NCBI GenBank assembly: GCA_963848335.1
Contig: CAWKDD010000006.1
Coordinates: 186,001-250,000 of the forward strand
Direction of reading: 5' to 3'
From: Chersky-840 sp963848335
GTDB taxonomy: Bacteria > Actinomycetota > Acidimicrobiia > Acidimicrobiales > UBA8190
DNA length: 64,000 bases
Both the position numbers and the translations under genes were made by a program. The notes beneath the pieces are model-generated. The model was not told where the DNA came from. It did no database searches and was given only the letters and a program-made list of their open reading frames with translations. The first letter of the stretch is position 1; every line of letters begins with the position of its first letter. Of the stretch, positions 54,130 through 62,169 are shown piece after piece.

Positions 54130-54771
54130 CTACAGGCCGAACCCGGCGCCGCGCAGCGCGTCGACGGCCGGCGGAGGGCCCCCCAGCTCCACGTGCGCGG
54201 CGCCGCCGCGCCCCGACAGGAAGAGCACGATCTCGCCCGGGCTCCCGGCCAGGATGGCGGTGGGGGTCCCGGGCCGGGCGTGGATCACGTCGCCTCCCGG
54301 CCCGACGAGGTCGAGGCCCATCGTCTTGAGCGGGCGCGTCATGAGCTTGGAGCCACGCCGCAGGGACTTCCACAGCGCGGCCTCCAGGCCCACGAGCTCC
54401 TGGGGAGTGCGCGGCGTGGTGTCACCGCCGCCGCGCCGGACGTCCTCGTGGTGGATGAAGTACTCGGTCAGGTTCATCACCTTGTCGAAGGGCGCGAGCA
54501 ACGACGGCGGTCCGCTGCGGACGAGCGCCACGAGCCCGCTGTAGGGATGGGTCTCCTTGGCGCGGACGAGCATCCGGGCCGTGAGTCGCGCCGCGGCACC
54601 CCCCATGACGAGCCCCGGGCCCGACAGCGGCTTGCGCTCCCGGATGACGAGGTGCGCGGCGAGGTCGTAGGTGGTCCAACCCTCGCACAGCGTGGGTGCG
54701 TCGGGCCCCACCTTCACGAACAGATCGCAGAGCGCGGCGCGCTCGGCCCGGTGCGGTGGGAGGGTGGCCAT
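54130..54771 (-). CDS. TIGR03085-type metal-binding protein (DinB/maleylpyruvate isomerase-like)
   Basis: A 213-residue four-helix protein. N-terminal RAERAALCDLFVKVGPDAPTLCEGW is followed by DLAAHLVIRERKP and YFIHHEDVRRGGG, typical of the actinobacterial TIGR03085 family of mycothiol-dependent-type helical proteins. ATG 54771 is preferred over 54792. Its start is about 60 bases from the divergent cca start. Function unknown; a thiol-transferase-like role is conjecture. Confidence 0.75.
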   Translation of the reverse strand: MATLPPHRAERAALCDLFVKVGPDAPTLCEGWTTYDLAAHLVIRERKPLSGPGLVMGGAAARLTARMLVRAKETHPYSGLVALVRSGPPSLLAPFDKVMNLTEYFIHHEDVRRGGGDTTPRTPQELVGLEAALWKSLRRGSKLMTRPLKTMGLDLVGPGGDVIHARPGTPTAILAGSPGEIVLFLSGRGGAAHVELGGPPPAVDALRGAGFGL

Positions 54772-54830
54772 CGCGGCGGACCATAGGACCACGACGGTGT
54801 GCGGTCAACGCCGCACTACCCTCGACGCCC

Positions 54831-56220
54831 GTGATCCCCGAGCGCTTCCAGCCCCTGGTGCGGGCCACCGCCGACCTGGCGCGTCGGTTCGACGAAGCCG
54901 GCCACCGCCTCTATGCGGTGGGGGGCCCGGTACGTGACGCCTTCGCCGGCGAGCCCGCTTCGGAGAGTCAGGACGTCGATCTCACCACCGACGCCCGGCC
55001 CGACGAGGTCGAGCGCCTGGTGAAGGGGTGGGCGGACGCGGTGTGGCTCCAGGGCAAGCGCTTCGGCACCGTGGGGCTGAGCAAGGACGGCAAGGTCTTC
55101 GAGATCACCACCCACCGCGCCGAGGTGTACGTGCCCGACTCGCGCAAGCCCGAGGTCTCCTTCGGCGACTCGATCGAAGTAGACCTGTCGCGGCGTGACT
55201 TCACCGTGAACGCCATGGCCCTGCGGCTCCCGGACCTCGAGCTCGTCGACCCCTTCGACGGCCTCGCCGATCTCGCCGCCCACCGGCTGCGCACGCCGCT
55301 GTCCCCCGAGCAGTCCTTCGCCGACGACCCGCTTCGCATGCTGCGCGCGGCGCGCTTCATCGCAGGATTCGGGTCTCGAGCCCGTGCCCGAGATCCCCGC
55401 CGCGGTGTCGGCCATGCACGACCGCCTGGCCATCGTGTCCGCGGAGCGCATCCGCGATGAGCTCGACAAGCTCCTGGTGGTGGACAAGCCCTCCTTGGGG
55501 CTGTGGTTCGTGGTGGAGACGGGCCTGGCGGGCGAGTTCCTCCCCGAGCTGCCCGGCCTGGCCTTGGAACAGGACCCCATCCACCGCCACAAGGACGTCC
55601 TCGCCCACACCCTGGCCGTGGTGGACAAGACGGGCCCCGACCGCCTTCTGCGCCTCGCCGCGCTCCTGCACGACGTCGGCAAGCCTCGCACCCGGGCCTT
55701 CGGGCCCGGGGGGGTGACGTTCCATCATCACGAGGTGGTCGGCGCCCGCATGACACGCGATCGGCTCACCGCGCTGCGGTACCCGCACGACGACGTCCAG
55801 GTCGTGACCAAGCTCGTCGAGCTGCACCTGCGCTTCCACACCTACCGGCTGGGATGGACCGACCGGGCCGTCCGCCGCTACGTGCGCGACGCAGGCCCGC
55901 TGCTCGACCGGCTCAACGAGCTCACCCGGTCCGACTGCACCACCCGGAACGCGGCCCGGGCCCGCGCCCTGGAGCGCCGCATGGACGAGCTCGAGCACCG
56001 CATCGAGGAGCTGCGGGCCAAGGAGGAGCTCGACGCGGTGCGCCCCGAGCTCGACGGGCTCCAGGTCATGGAGCACCTGGGCGTGGCCCCGGGGCCGGCG
56101 GTGGGCCAGGCCCTGGAATTCCTCCTAGAGCTCCGCCTCGACGAGGGTCCCCTCGGCGAGGAGGAGGCCTATCGCCGCCTCGACGAATGGTGGGGGCAGC
56201 GCCAGCGCAAAGAGGGGTGA
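54831..56220 (+). CDS. cca: CCA-adding enzyme / tRNA nucleotidyltransferase with HD domain (frame broken)
   Basis: About 462 residues once one base near 55373-55375 is removed. The front frame has GGPVRDAFAG, DVDLTTDARPDE, RRDFTVNAMA and DDPLRMLRAARFIAGFG. The rear frame resumes LEPVPEIPAAVSAMHDRLA and carries the HD domain motif LLHDVGKPRTR. This is the pcnA/Cca type seen next to the Rv3909-murJ block in Mycobacterium. GTG 54831 (VIPERFQPLVRATADL) is chosen. A NUDIX gene, which accompanies it in Mycobacterium, is absent here. Confidence 0.93.
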
Positions 56221-56227
56221 GCCGGTA

Positions 56228-56265
56228 GGGCCGTTCTCAGTCGGTGGGGCCGTTCTCAGTCGGTG
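56228..56265. repeat. Two tandem 19-base repeats at the ino1 stop
   Basis: GGGCCGTTCTCAGTCGGTG occurs twice in direct tandem (56228-56246, 56247-56265) between the convergent cca and ino1 genes. The second copy includes the ino1 stop codon, so the last codons are duplicated beyond the gene. Confidence 0.9.
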
Positions 56266-57353
56266 GGGTAGAGAGGCGAAGCCTCGCCGGCGGCGAAGGC
56301 CTCCACCAGGCGATACGCCTCGTCGTCGTGGTATTGCACCGGAGGCGACTTCATGAAGTACGCCGAGGGCCCTACCAGAGGACCGCCGATGCCGCGGTCG
56401 AGGGCGAGCTTGGCGCACCGCACGGCGTCGATGATCACGCCGGCCGAGTTGGGCGAGTCCCACACCTCGAGCTTGAGCTCGAGGTTGATGGGCACGTCGC
56501 CGAAGTTCCGACCCTCCATGCGGATGTAGGCCCATTTGCGGTCGTTCAGCCAGGGCACGTGGTCCGAGGGCCCGATGTGGACGTCTTCGGCGTCGAGGAC
56601 GTAGTTCTCCACTTGGCTGGTCACGGCCTGGGTCTTGGAGATCTTCTTGGACTCGAGGCGCTGGCGCTCGAGCATGTTCATGAAGTCCATGTTGCCGCCG
56701 AAGTTGAGCTGGTAGGTCCGGTCGAGGGCCAGGCCCCGGTCCTCGAAGAGCCGGGTGAGGACCCGGTGCACGATGGTGGATCCCACCTGGCTCTTGATGT
56801 CGTCACCGATGATGGGAACGCCCGCGTCGCGGAACTTGCGGGCCCAGGCCGGGTCGCTGGCGATGAACACGGGGATGGCGTTCACGAAGGCGACGCCGGC
56901 GTCGAGACAAGCCTGCGCGTAGTGGCGCTGGGCCTCTTCGGATCCCACGGGCAGGTAGCTCACGAGCACGTCGGCACGGGCGTCACGCAGGGCCTGGGCC
57001 ACGTCGACGGGCTCGGCCGGGGACTCCTCCACGCTGTCTCGGTAGTAGGTGCCCAGGCCGTCGAAGGTGGGGCCCCGCTGCACCGTCACGTCGAGATGGC
57101 CCACGGTGGCGAACTTGATGGTGTTGTTGTGGCCGCCGAGGATGGCCTTGGACAGGTCCACGCCGACCTTCGGCGCGTCCACGTCGAAAGCAGCGACGAA
57201 CTCGACGTCGCGCACGTGGTAGCCGCCCAGGGTGACGTGCATCAACCCGGGCACGACGTCGTCGGGGCTTGCGTCTCGGTAGTACTCCACGCCCTGGACA
57301 AGCGAGCTGGCGCAGTTGCCCACACCGGCGATCGCGACCCGTACCGTGCTCAT
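56256..57353 (-). CDS. ino1: Myo-inositol-1-phosphate synthase
   Basis: A 365-residue synthase converting glucose-6-phosphate to inositol-1-phosphate, the first step to phosphatidylinositol and mycothiol. NAD-binding start VRVAIAGVGNCASSLVQGVE, GGHNNTIKF, the family core SQVGSTIVHRVLTRLF, LNFGGNMDFMNM and SKTQAVTSQVENYVL. Matches the actinobacterial short type. ATG 57353 overlaps the PadR stop by ATGA, so the two are one operon and PadR probably regulates it. Confidence 0.97.
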   Translation of the reverse strand: MSTVRVAIAGVGNCASSLVQGVEYYRDASPDDVVPGLMHVTLGGYHVRDVEFVAAFDVDAPKVGVDLSKAILGGHNNTIKFATVGHLDVTVQRGPTFDGLGTYYRDSVEESPAEPVDVAQALRDARADVLVSYLPVGSEEAQRHYAQACLDAGVAFVNAIPVFIASDPAWARKFRDAGVPIIGDDIKSQVGSTIVHRVLTRLFEDRGLALDRTYQLNFGGNMDFMNMLERQRLESKKISKTQAVTSQVENYVLDAEDVHIGPSDHVPWLNDRKWAYIRMEGRNFGDVPINLELKLEVWDSPNSAGVIIDAVRCAKLALDRGIGGPLVGPSAYFMKSPPVQYHDDEAYRLVEAFAAGEASPLYPTD

Positions 57354-58103
57354 CTCGTATCTCCCTCTTCCTGAACCGGCTGCACTGTCCGAACTGCCTG
57401 CACTGTCTGAACCGTCTGTCCTGTCTGCACCGTCTGAACCGTCTGAACCGTCTGTTCGGTCGTGGTGCCCGCCAACGCCGGCGCCGCCGGGGACGTACCG
57501 TCCCGGGCCCGCTCCGCCTCGATCAACCGGTCGAGCCAGGCGATGTCTCGCTCTGTGGACTCGGTGGTGTGCTCCATGAGGGCGCGTGCGTAGGTGTCGA
57601 GCCGTCCCTCGGCGGCCGCCGCTGCGGCGCCGCGCCTCGGCCAGGCGCTGGAACAGCTGGCCGCGCCGGCGCTCGAGCAGGCGCAGGCGGGCGTGCGGAG
57701 GCAGGTAGCGGGCGAAGGCCAGCCGGAGGCTGAAGTTGCGGGCGTCGTCGTTGCCGCCGGCCTGCTCGCTGTGGAGGAGCTCGGCGAACTGGCGGCGCCC
57801 CTCGTCGGTGATGCAGTACACCTTGCGGCTCCGCCGTCCCAGGCCCGCGCTCGAGCGCCGGGCCCGGAGGGCGGCCCGTTCGCCGCTCAGGGACCCGGTC
57901 ATGGGGACCGGGGGCGTGGCGCTGCGGCCCGGGTCCTCGGTGGCCCGCACCGCGCCCGACCGCTCGAGGCGGGAGAGCGCCGGGTACAGGGACCCGAACG
58001 AGACGTTCGAGAGCTGCCCCAGCTCGTCGCGCAGGCGCTTGCGGATCTCGTAGCCGTGCATGGCCTGGCCCTCGAGGAGCCCCAGGATGGCGAGCTCCAG
58101 CAT
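57350..58103 (-). CDS. PadR-family regulator (frame broken)
   Basis: About 250 residues after removing one base near 57611-57640. The winged-helix opening is LAILGLLEGQAMHGYEIRKR, then NVSFGSLYPALSRLERSG. After the break the helical tail is MEHTTESTERDIAWLDRLIE, followed by a Thr-Val-Gln repeat tail. PadR next to ino1 is conserved in Mycobacterium (Rv0047c-Rv0046c). A perfect ATGTATCG inverted repeat lies 59 bases upstream of the start, the expected autoregulatory operator. Confidence 0.9.
57371..57460. repeat. Nine-base tandem repeats encoding (TVQ)n
   Basis: Ten imperfect 9-base units (consensus CTGAACCGT on the plus strand) encode a Thr-Val-Gln repeat at the C-terminus of the PadR protein. 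Unit length keeps the frame. Copy number may vary among strains. Confidence 0.85.
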
Positions 58104-58452
58104 CAGCGGGCTCCGGAGGCGACGGAGGGGGTGATCAGGACGGCACGATTTTCATCGCTAGATGTATCGTATCGATACATCGACGCCGTTTCAACTCACG
58201 TCCAAGGCGCCGGCTGGCGGGACGGGCGCCGAGTCCCGGCGGGCCCGCGCGGGTCGGCCCGGTCGGGCGGCCGGAGGGGCCCGGGGCGACCGCGGCTCGC
58301 CGGTCGGGCGCGGCGGTGGCCGATCCGGGCCCGTCGAGGGGTGCCGCGGCGGCGGCGGTCCCGGATGACGCCGCCGCCGGGGCGCCGTGCCGGGGAGACG
58401 GAGGCGGAATTCACGGGCGGTTCGTGCCGCGCGCGACGGTACCCTTGTGGCG
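58104..58452. other. Divergent region between padR and DUF5318 gene
   Basis: 349 bases. It holds the PadR operator at 58162-58180 and a TACCCT hexamer (58440-58445) seven bases before ATG 58453, a possible leaderless -10 box. The middle is very GC-rich and shows no gene signature. Confidence 0.5.
58162..58180. promoter_or_regulatory. PadR operator (perfect 8-base inverted repeat)
   Basis: ATGTATCG (58162-58169), spacer TAT, CGATACAT (58173-58180): a perfect palindrome containing the ATGT/ACAT half-sites known for PadR operators. It lies between padR and the DUF5318 gene, so it may control both directions. Confidence 0.8.
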
Positions 58453-58999
58453 ATGAGCTTCGGGCCGTCGGCCTTGCGAGGGTTTCCCGTCACCGGGAGC
58501 GGTGGGCGCGTGGAGTACCGCCTCGCCCGCAACGCCGTGGTGAGCGAGTTCCGCAAGGGCCGCCTGTCGCGCCTCGACGTGTGCGACGCCCACCCCGAGC
58601 TGCTGCGGGCGGCGCGCAACGTCGGGGTGGCCCTGGCGGAGGATTGCCCCATCTGCGAGGAGACCGAAGTCGTGCACGTGACCTACGTCTTCGGGTCCGC
58701 GGCTCCCCAAGAACGGCCGCTGTCCGACCAACGCCACCGAGCTGGCCCGGCTGTGCCGGCGGACCGACGAGGTGGTCTGCTACGTCGTCGAGGTGTGCCC
58801 CAATTGCTCGTGGAACCACCTGGCCCGGATGTACCCGGCCGGCGGTCGCCACCGCGCCGACGGCGTCTCGGGCCCGGCGGGGCAACGGCTGACCGCACGC
58901 ATCCGAAGGGCCATGCCGACCCGGCGCGCCCACTTCATCGCGCACCGTGGGGCAGCATTGATCGGTCCGTCCAACAGGCAAGGGGACTCCACTCCATGA
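58453..58999 (+). CDS. DUF5318-like zinc-ribbon protein (frame broken)
   Basis: About 181 residues after removing one base near 58695-58697 (for example T58696). Front: VVSEFRKGRLSRLDVCDAHP, LAEDCPICEETEVVHVTYVF. Rear: GRCPTNATELARLCRRTDEV, VVEVCPNCSWNHLARMYP. Paired cysteines (CPIC, CPNC) suggest a zinc ribbon. The DUF5318 gene neighbours padR-ino1 in Mycobacterium too (Rv0049). Stop overlaps the next ATG as ATGA. Role unknown. Confidence 0.85.
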
Positions 59000-60102
59000 G
59001 TCAAGTGCAACCAGGCGACCGGGGATCGGGCCGCCGCCCCGACCCTCAGGCGCGCAAGGCGTCCCCCGCCAAGGGTCCCCCGGCCAAGGCTGCGCCCAAG
59101 GGGCGGACCCCGGCCACGGCTTCCAAGGGATCGACCACCACGTCGAAAGGCCGTCCTCCCGGGGGCGGTGGCGGAGGCGGCAAGGGTCGCCCGCCCACCT
59201 CCGGAGGCGGCAAGGGTCGAGCACCGCGCCAGAACATGAAGATCACGGCACCTCCGCCCCGCCGCTTCTCCCCGTCCACCCTGGCCTTCGTGTCCATCGG
59301 CGTGGTGGTGGTGATCATCCTGGTCTTCGTGGTGGTGAAGGTGGCAGGCTCGGGATCGACCCCCAGCAAGACGCGGGTCATCCCGGCCCCGACCCCCGCG
59401 TCGGCGTCGGTGGTGGCCGACGTCACCGGGGTACCGCAGTCGGTGTCGGACGCGGTGGGGACGGGGCAGGGGGTCAACGCACCGCAGGTGCTCAAGAACC
59501 AGCCCAAGCTCACCTCCGCCGCAGGGAAGCCGGAGATGCTGTACATCGGCGGCGAGTTCTGCCCCTTCTGCGGCGCCGAGCGCTGGGCGATGGTGCTGGC
59601 CCTGAGCCGCTTCGGCACGTGGTCGGGCCTCAAGGAGACCACGTCGTCGCCGTGGGACAGCGACCCCGCCACGGCCACCTTCAGCTTCCGCAGCGCCAGC
59701 GTGTCGAGCACCTACCTCGACTTCGTCCCGGTCGAGCACGAGACCAACGACAACTACGGCCAGGGCACCCGCGCTCTGTTCCAGCCGCTCACCAACGCCG
59801 AGAACGCCCTGTGGACGAAGTACTCGTCCCAATTCGGCCAGACCACGGGATACCCCTTCGTCGACATCGGCAACAAGGTCTTCGTCATCGGCCCGAGCTA
59901 CGACCCCGGCGTCCTCCAGGGCCTCGACCAGGCACAGATCGCCTCCAAGCTGACCAATCCCAAGGACCCCGTGACCGAGGCCGTCGTCGGCACCGCCAAC
60001 TACCTGATCGCCGGCATCTGCGCCTCGACGGCCAACCAGCCGGCGTCGGTGTGCACGGCGCCCGGGACGCGCACGGCGGCCGCCGCGCTCAAATTGAGCT
60101 GA
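58996..60102 (+). CDS. Membrane-anchored DUF929-like thioredoxin-fold protein (CPFC)
   Basis: A 368-residue protein. Residues 1-90 are basic, Pro/Gly/Lys-rich and cytoplasmic, followed by one membrane helix (about 95-116, LAFVSIGVVVVIILVFVVV). The outside domain has GGEFCPFCGAERWAM with a CxxC pair (Cys189, Cys192) as in thioredoxin-fold oxidoreductases, and matches the DUF929 family. It lies 14 bases before a VKOR gene. An oxidising DsbA-like partner of VKOR is a good inference. The stretch CASTANQPASVC near the end carries two more cysteines. Confidence 0.82.
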   Translation: MSQVQPGDRGSGRRPDPQARKASPAKGPPAKAAPKGRTPATASKGSTTTSKGRPPGGGGGGGKGRPPTSGGGKGRAPRQNMKITAPPPRRFSPSTLAFVSIGVVVVIILVFVVVKVAGSGSTPSKTRVIPAPTPASASVVADVTGVPQSVSDAVGTGQGVNAPQVLKNQPKLTSAAGKPEMLYIGGEFCPFCGAERWAMVLALSRFGTWSGLKETTSSPWDSDPATATFSFRSASVSSTYLDFVPVEHETNDNYGQGTRALFQPLTNAENALWTKYSSQFGQTTGYPFVDIGNKVFVIGPSYDPGVLQGLDQAQIASKLTNPKDPVTEAVVGTANYLIAGICASTANQPASVCTAPGTRTAAAALKLS

Positions 60103-60116
60103 CCGGAGGCGCTCCC

Positions 60117-60669
60117 ATGACCGACGTGCGTTCCGAGACAGACCAGGACGTCGAGGAGGACTCCGCCGAGGCGGAATACGCCTCGGTCCCCGAGGTCCCG
60201 CGCTGGCTGCCGATCACCGCCTTCGTGCTGTCGCTCCTCGGGTTCGGCATCTCGATGTACCTGACCATCGACCACTTCCAGGGCATCGTGCCCATCTGCT
60301 CCTCCAAGGGCTTCGTCAACTGCGCAGCTGGTGACCACGAGCAAGTACTCCTACATCCTCGGGATCCCGGTGGCCCTGCTGGGCCTGCTCTTCTTCACCG
60401 CCATGGTGGGGATCAACTGGCCTGCGCTGTGGCGGGCCCGGTCGCCGTGGGTGGCCCGGGGACGCCTGGCCCTGTCGGTGAGCGGGGTCTGCTTCGTCCT
60501 CTACCTCCTCGCCGCCGAGCTCTTCAGCATCAAGGCCATCTGCCTGTGGTGCACGGGGGTCCACATCACGACCTTCCTGCTGTTCGTGCTGGTGATGTCG
60601 TCGTTCCCGTTCATGTCGGGCCGCGCCGCGCAGCTCCGGGAGTGGGACGAGGAGCTCGAAGAAGCCTGA
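60117..60669 (+). CDS. Vitamin K epoxide reductase-like (VKOR) protein (frame broken)
   Basis: About 183 residues when one base near 60328-60331 is removed. Front: RWLPITAFVLSLLGFGISMY, ICSSKGFVNCA with the loop Cys pair. Rear: VTTSKYSYILGIPVALLGLLFF, and the active CLWC motif in KAICLWCTGVH. VKOR replaces DsbB in actinobacteria and re-oxidises a DsbA-like partner with quinone. The preceding DUF929-like protein is the obvious candidate partner. Confidence 0.9.
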
Positions 60670-60721
60670 TCGCCACCGGCCCGGGTGCAACCGGACCGGG
60701 CCCGGTGGGGTTGAGTGGGGT

Positions 60722-61360
60722 GTGGTGCCGACCCGTTGCGACACAGCCCTGCTCGCCGCGCTGGCCGAAGACCTCGAGGCCGGCTTCGCCGCGTTCGTGC
60801 GGGCCCACTCCGGGCCCGTCTACAGCACCGCCCTGCGCCTGAGCGGCTCGCGCGCCGACGCCGACGACCTGGCCCAGGAGACGTTCGTGCGCGCCTACGG
60901 CGCCCTGCGGCGCTTCGACGCCGAGCGCGTGCTGGCGCTCGAGTCCCGGCCGTGGCTCCTCACCATCACGCTCAACCTGTGGCGCAACCGCCTGCGCGGC
61001 GCGGCCCGCCGCCCCAGAGAAGCACACGCCGTCCCCGGCGTGCCGGTGGTGGACCGGCGTCCGGGCCCCGAGGAGCGCGCCGAGGAGAGCGAGGCGTCAC
61101 GCGCCCTGGTGGCGCTGCTGGCCGAGCTCCCCGAGCACCAGCGCGTCCCGGTCGTGCTCAGGCACGTGGTGGGACTGTCCTACGCCGAGATCGCCTCCAC
61201 CGTGGGATGCCCGGTCGGCACGGCCAAGGCCAACGTGTCCCGGGGCCTCGAGCGCCTGCGGGCACTGGCCGGCGCTGGTGCCCCCCGCCCCCGAACCCCG
61301 CACCGCCCCCGAAGCCCTGCCCGCTCCCGAACCCCCGCGCACCTCAAGGAGGCCCCATGA
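60722..61360 (+). CDS. ECF-type RNA polymerase sigma factor
   Basis: A 212-residue sigma factor. Region 2: FAAFVRAHSGPVYSTALRLS, DADDLAQETFVRAYGAL with the typical DDLxQExF. Region 4: LAELPEHQRVPVVLRHVVGL, SYAEIASTVGCPVGTAKANV. A short Pro/Arg-rich tail follows. GTG 60722 or GTG 60725 is the start. It overlaps the alkyltransferase gene by ATGA, so it may regulate it. No separate anti-sigma gene is seen nearby. Confidence 0.92.
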   Translation: MVPTRCDTALLAALAEDLEAGFAAFVRAHSGPVYSTALRLSGSRADADDLAQETFVRAYGALRRFDAERVLALESRPWLLTITLNLWRNRLRGAARRPREAHAVPGVPVVDRRPGPEERAEESEASRALVALLAELPEHQRVPVVLRHVVGLSYAEIASTVGCPVGTAKANVSRGLERLRALAGAGAPRPRTPHRPRSPARSRTPAHLKEAP

Positions 61361-62159
61361 CCGCCCATCCCTCCCCCGCCTCGCTTCGTGCCCTGCGCGC
61401 GCCGAGGCTCCCCCCGGTTTCGTGGAGGCCGTCCTGGACCGTGTCGGCGTGCACGCCCCGGACCGCTTCGTCACGGTGCGGTGCCCGGCCGGGGACCTGT
61501 TCGTGGCCTTCAACGACAGCGGTATCAGCGCCGTGACCCCCACGGCGCTCTTCGACGACGACCCCGCCACGTTCGCGGCGCACCACCGGGCCGAGACGGG
61601 ACGCCCGACCGCGCCCGCGGCCCGCGCTCCGGCCGGACTGGCCGCCGCGCTGCGCAGCGGCCGCGCCACGAGCCTGCGCTACGACCTGTCGGGGCTCACC
61701 CCCTTCGAGCGGGCGGTGCTGGGCAAGACGCTGGAGATCCCGTCGGGGGAGGTGCGCCCCTACGGGTGGGTGGCGCGCGAGATCGGGCGTCCCCGCGCCG
61801 TGCGCGCCGTGGGATCGGCGCTCGGGCGCAACCCCGTGCCCGTGCTCATCCCGTGCCACCGCGTGGTGCGCAGCGACGGCCACCTCGGCAACTACGGGCT
61901 CGGTGTCCCCATGAAACGGACGCTGCTCGACGCCGAGGGTGTCGACATCGCCCGCCTGGAGCGGCTCGCCGACGCCGGGGTGCGCTTCGTGGGCAGCGAC
62001 ACCACCGACGTGTTCTGTGTCCCCTCGTGCGTCCACGCCACGCGGATCCGTCCCGTCCACGAGGTCCATTTCCGCACCGCGGCGGCGGCGGCGGCGGCGG
62101 GGTTCCGCGCCTGTTCGCACTGTGCGCCGGTGCCGGTGCGGGCCCGCGACGCGTCGTGA
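61357..62159 (+). CDS. Alkylguanine alkyltransferase fused to a C-terminal Ada-type zinc domain (frame broken)
   Basis: About 267 residues after restoring one missing base near 61395-61405. The N-terminus MTAHPSPASLRALRA then resumes EAPPGFVEAVLDRVG. The methyltransferase active site is PVLIPCHRVVRSDGHLGNYG. The C-terminal ~55 residues are Ada_Zn_binding-like: GSDTTDVFCVPSCVHATRI, AGFRACSHCAPVPV, with four cysteines. In Ada the zinc domain is N-terminal; here it is C-terminal. ATG 61357 overlaps the sigma factor stop (ATGA). It probably repairs O6-alkylguanine, with the sigma factor giving adaptive control. Confidence 0.82.
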
Positions 62160-62169
62160 CCCGCCGGCG

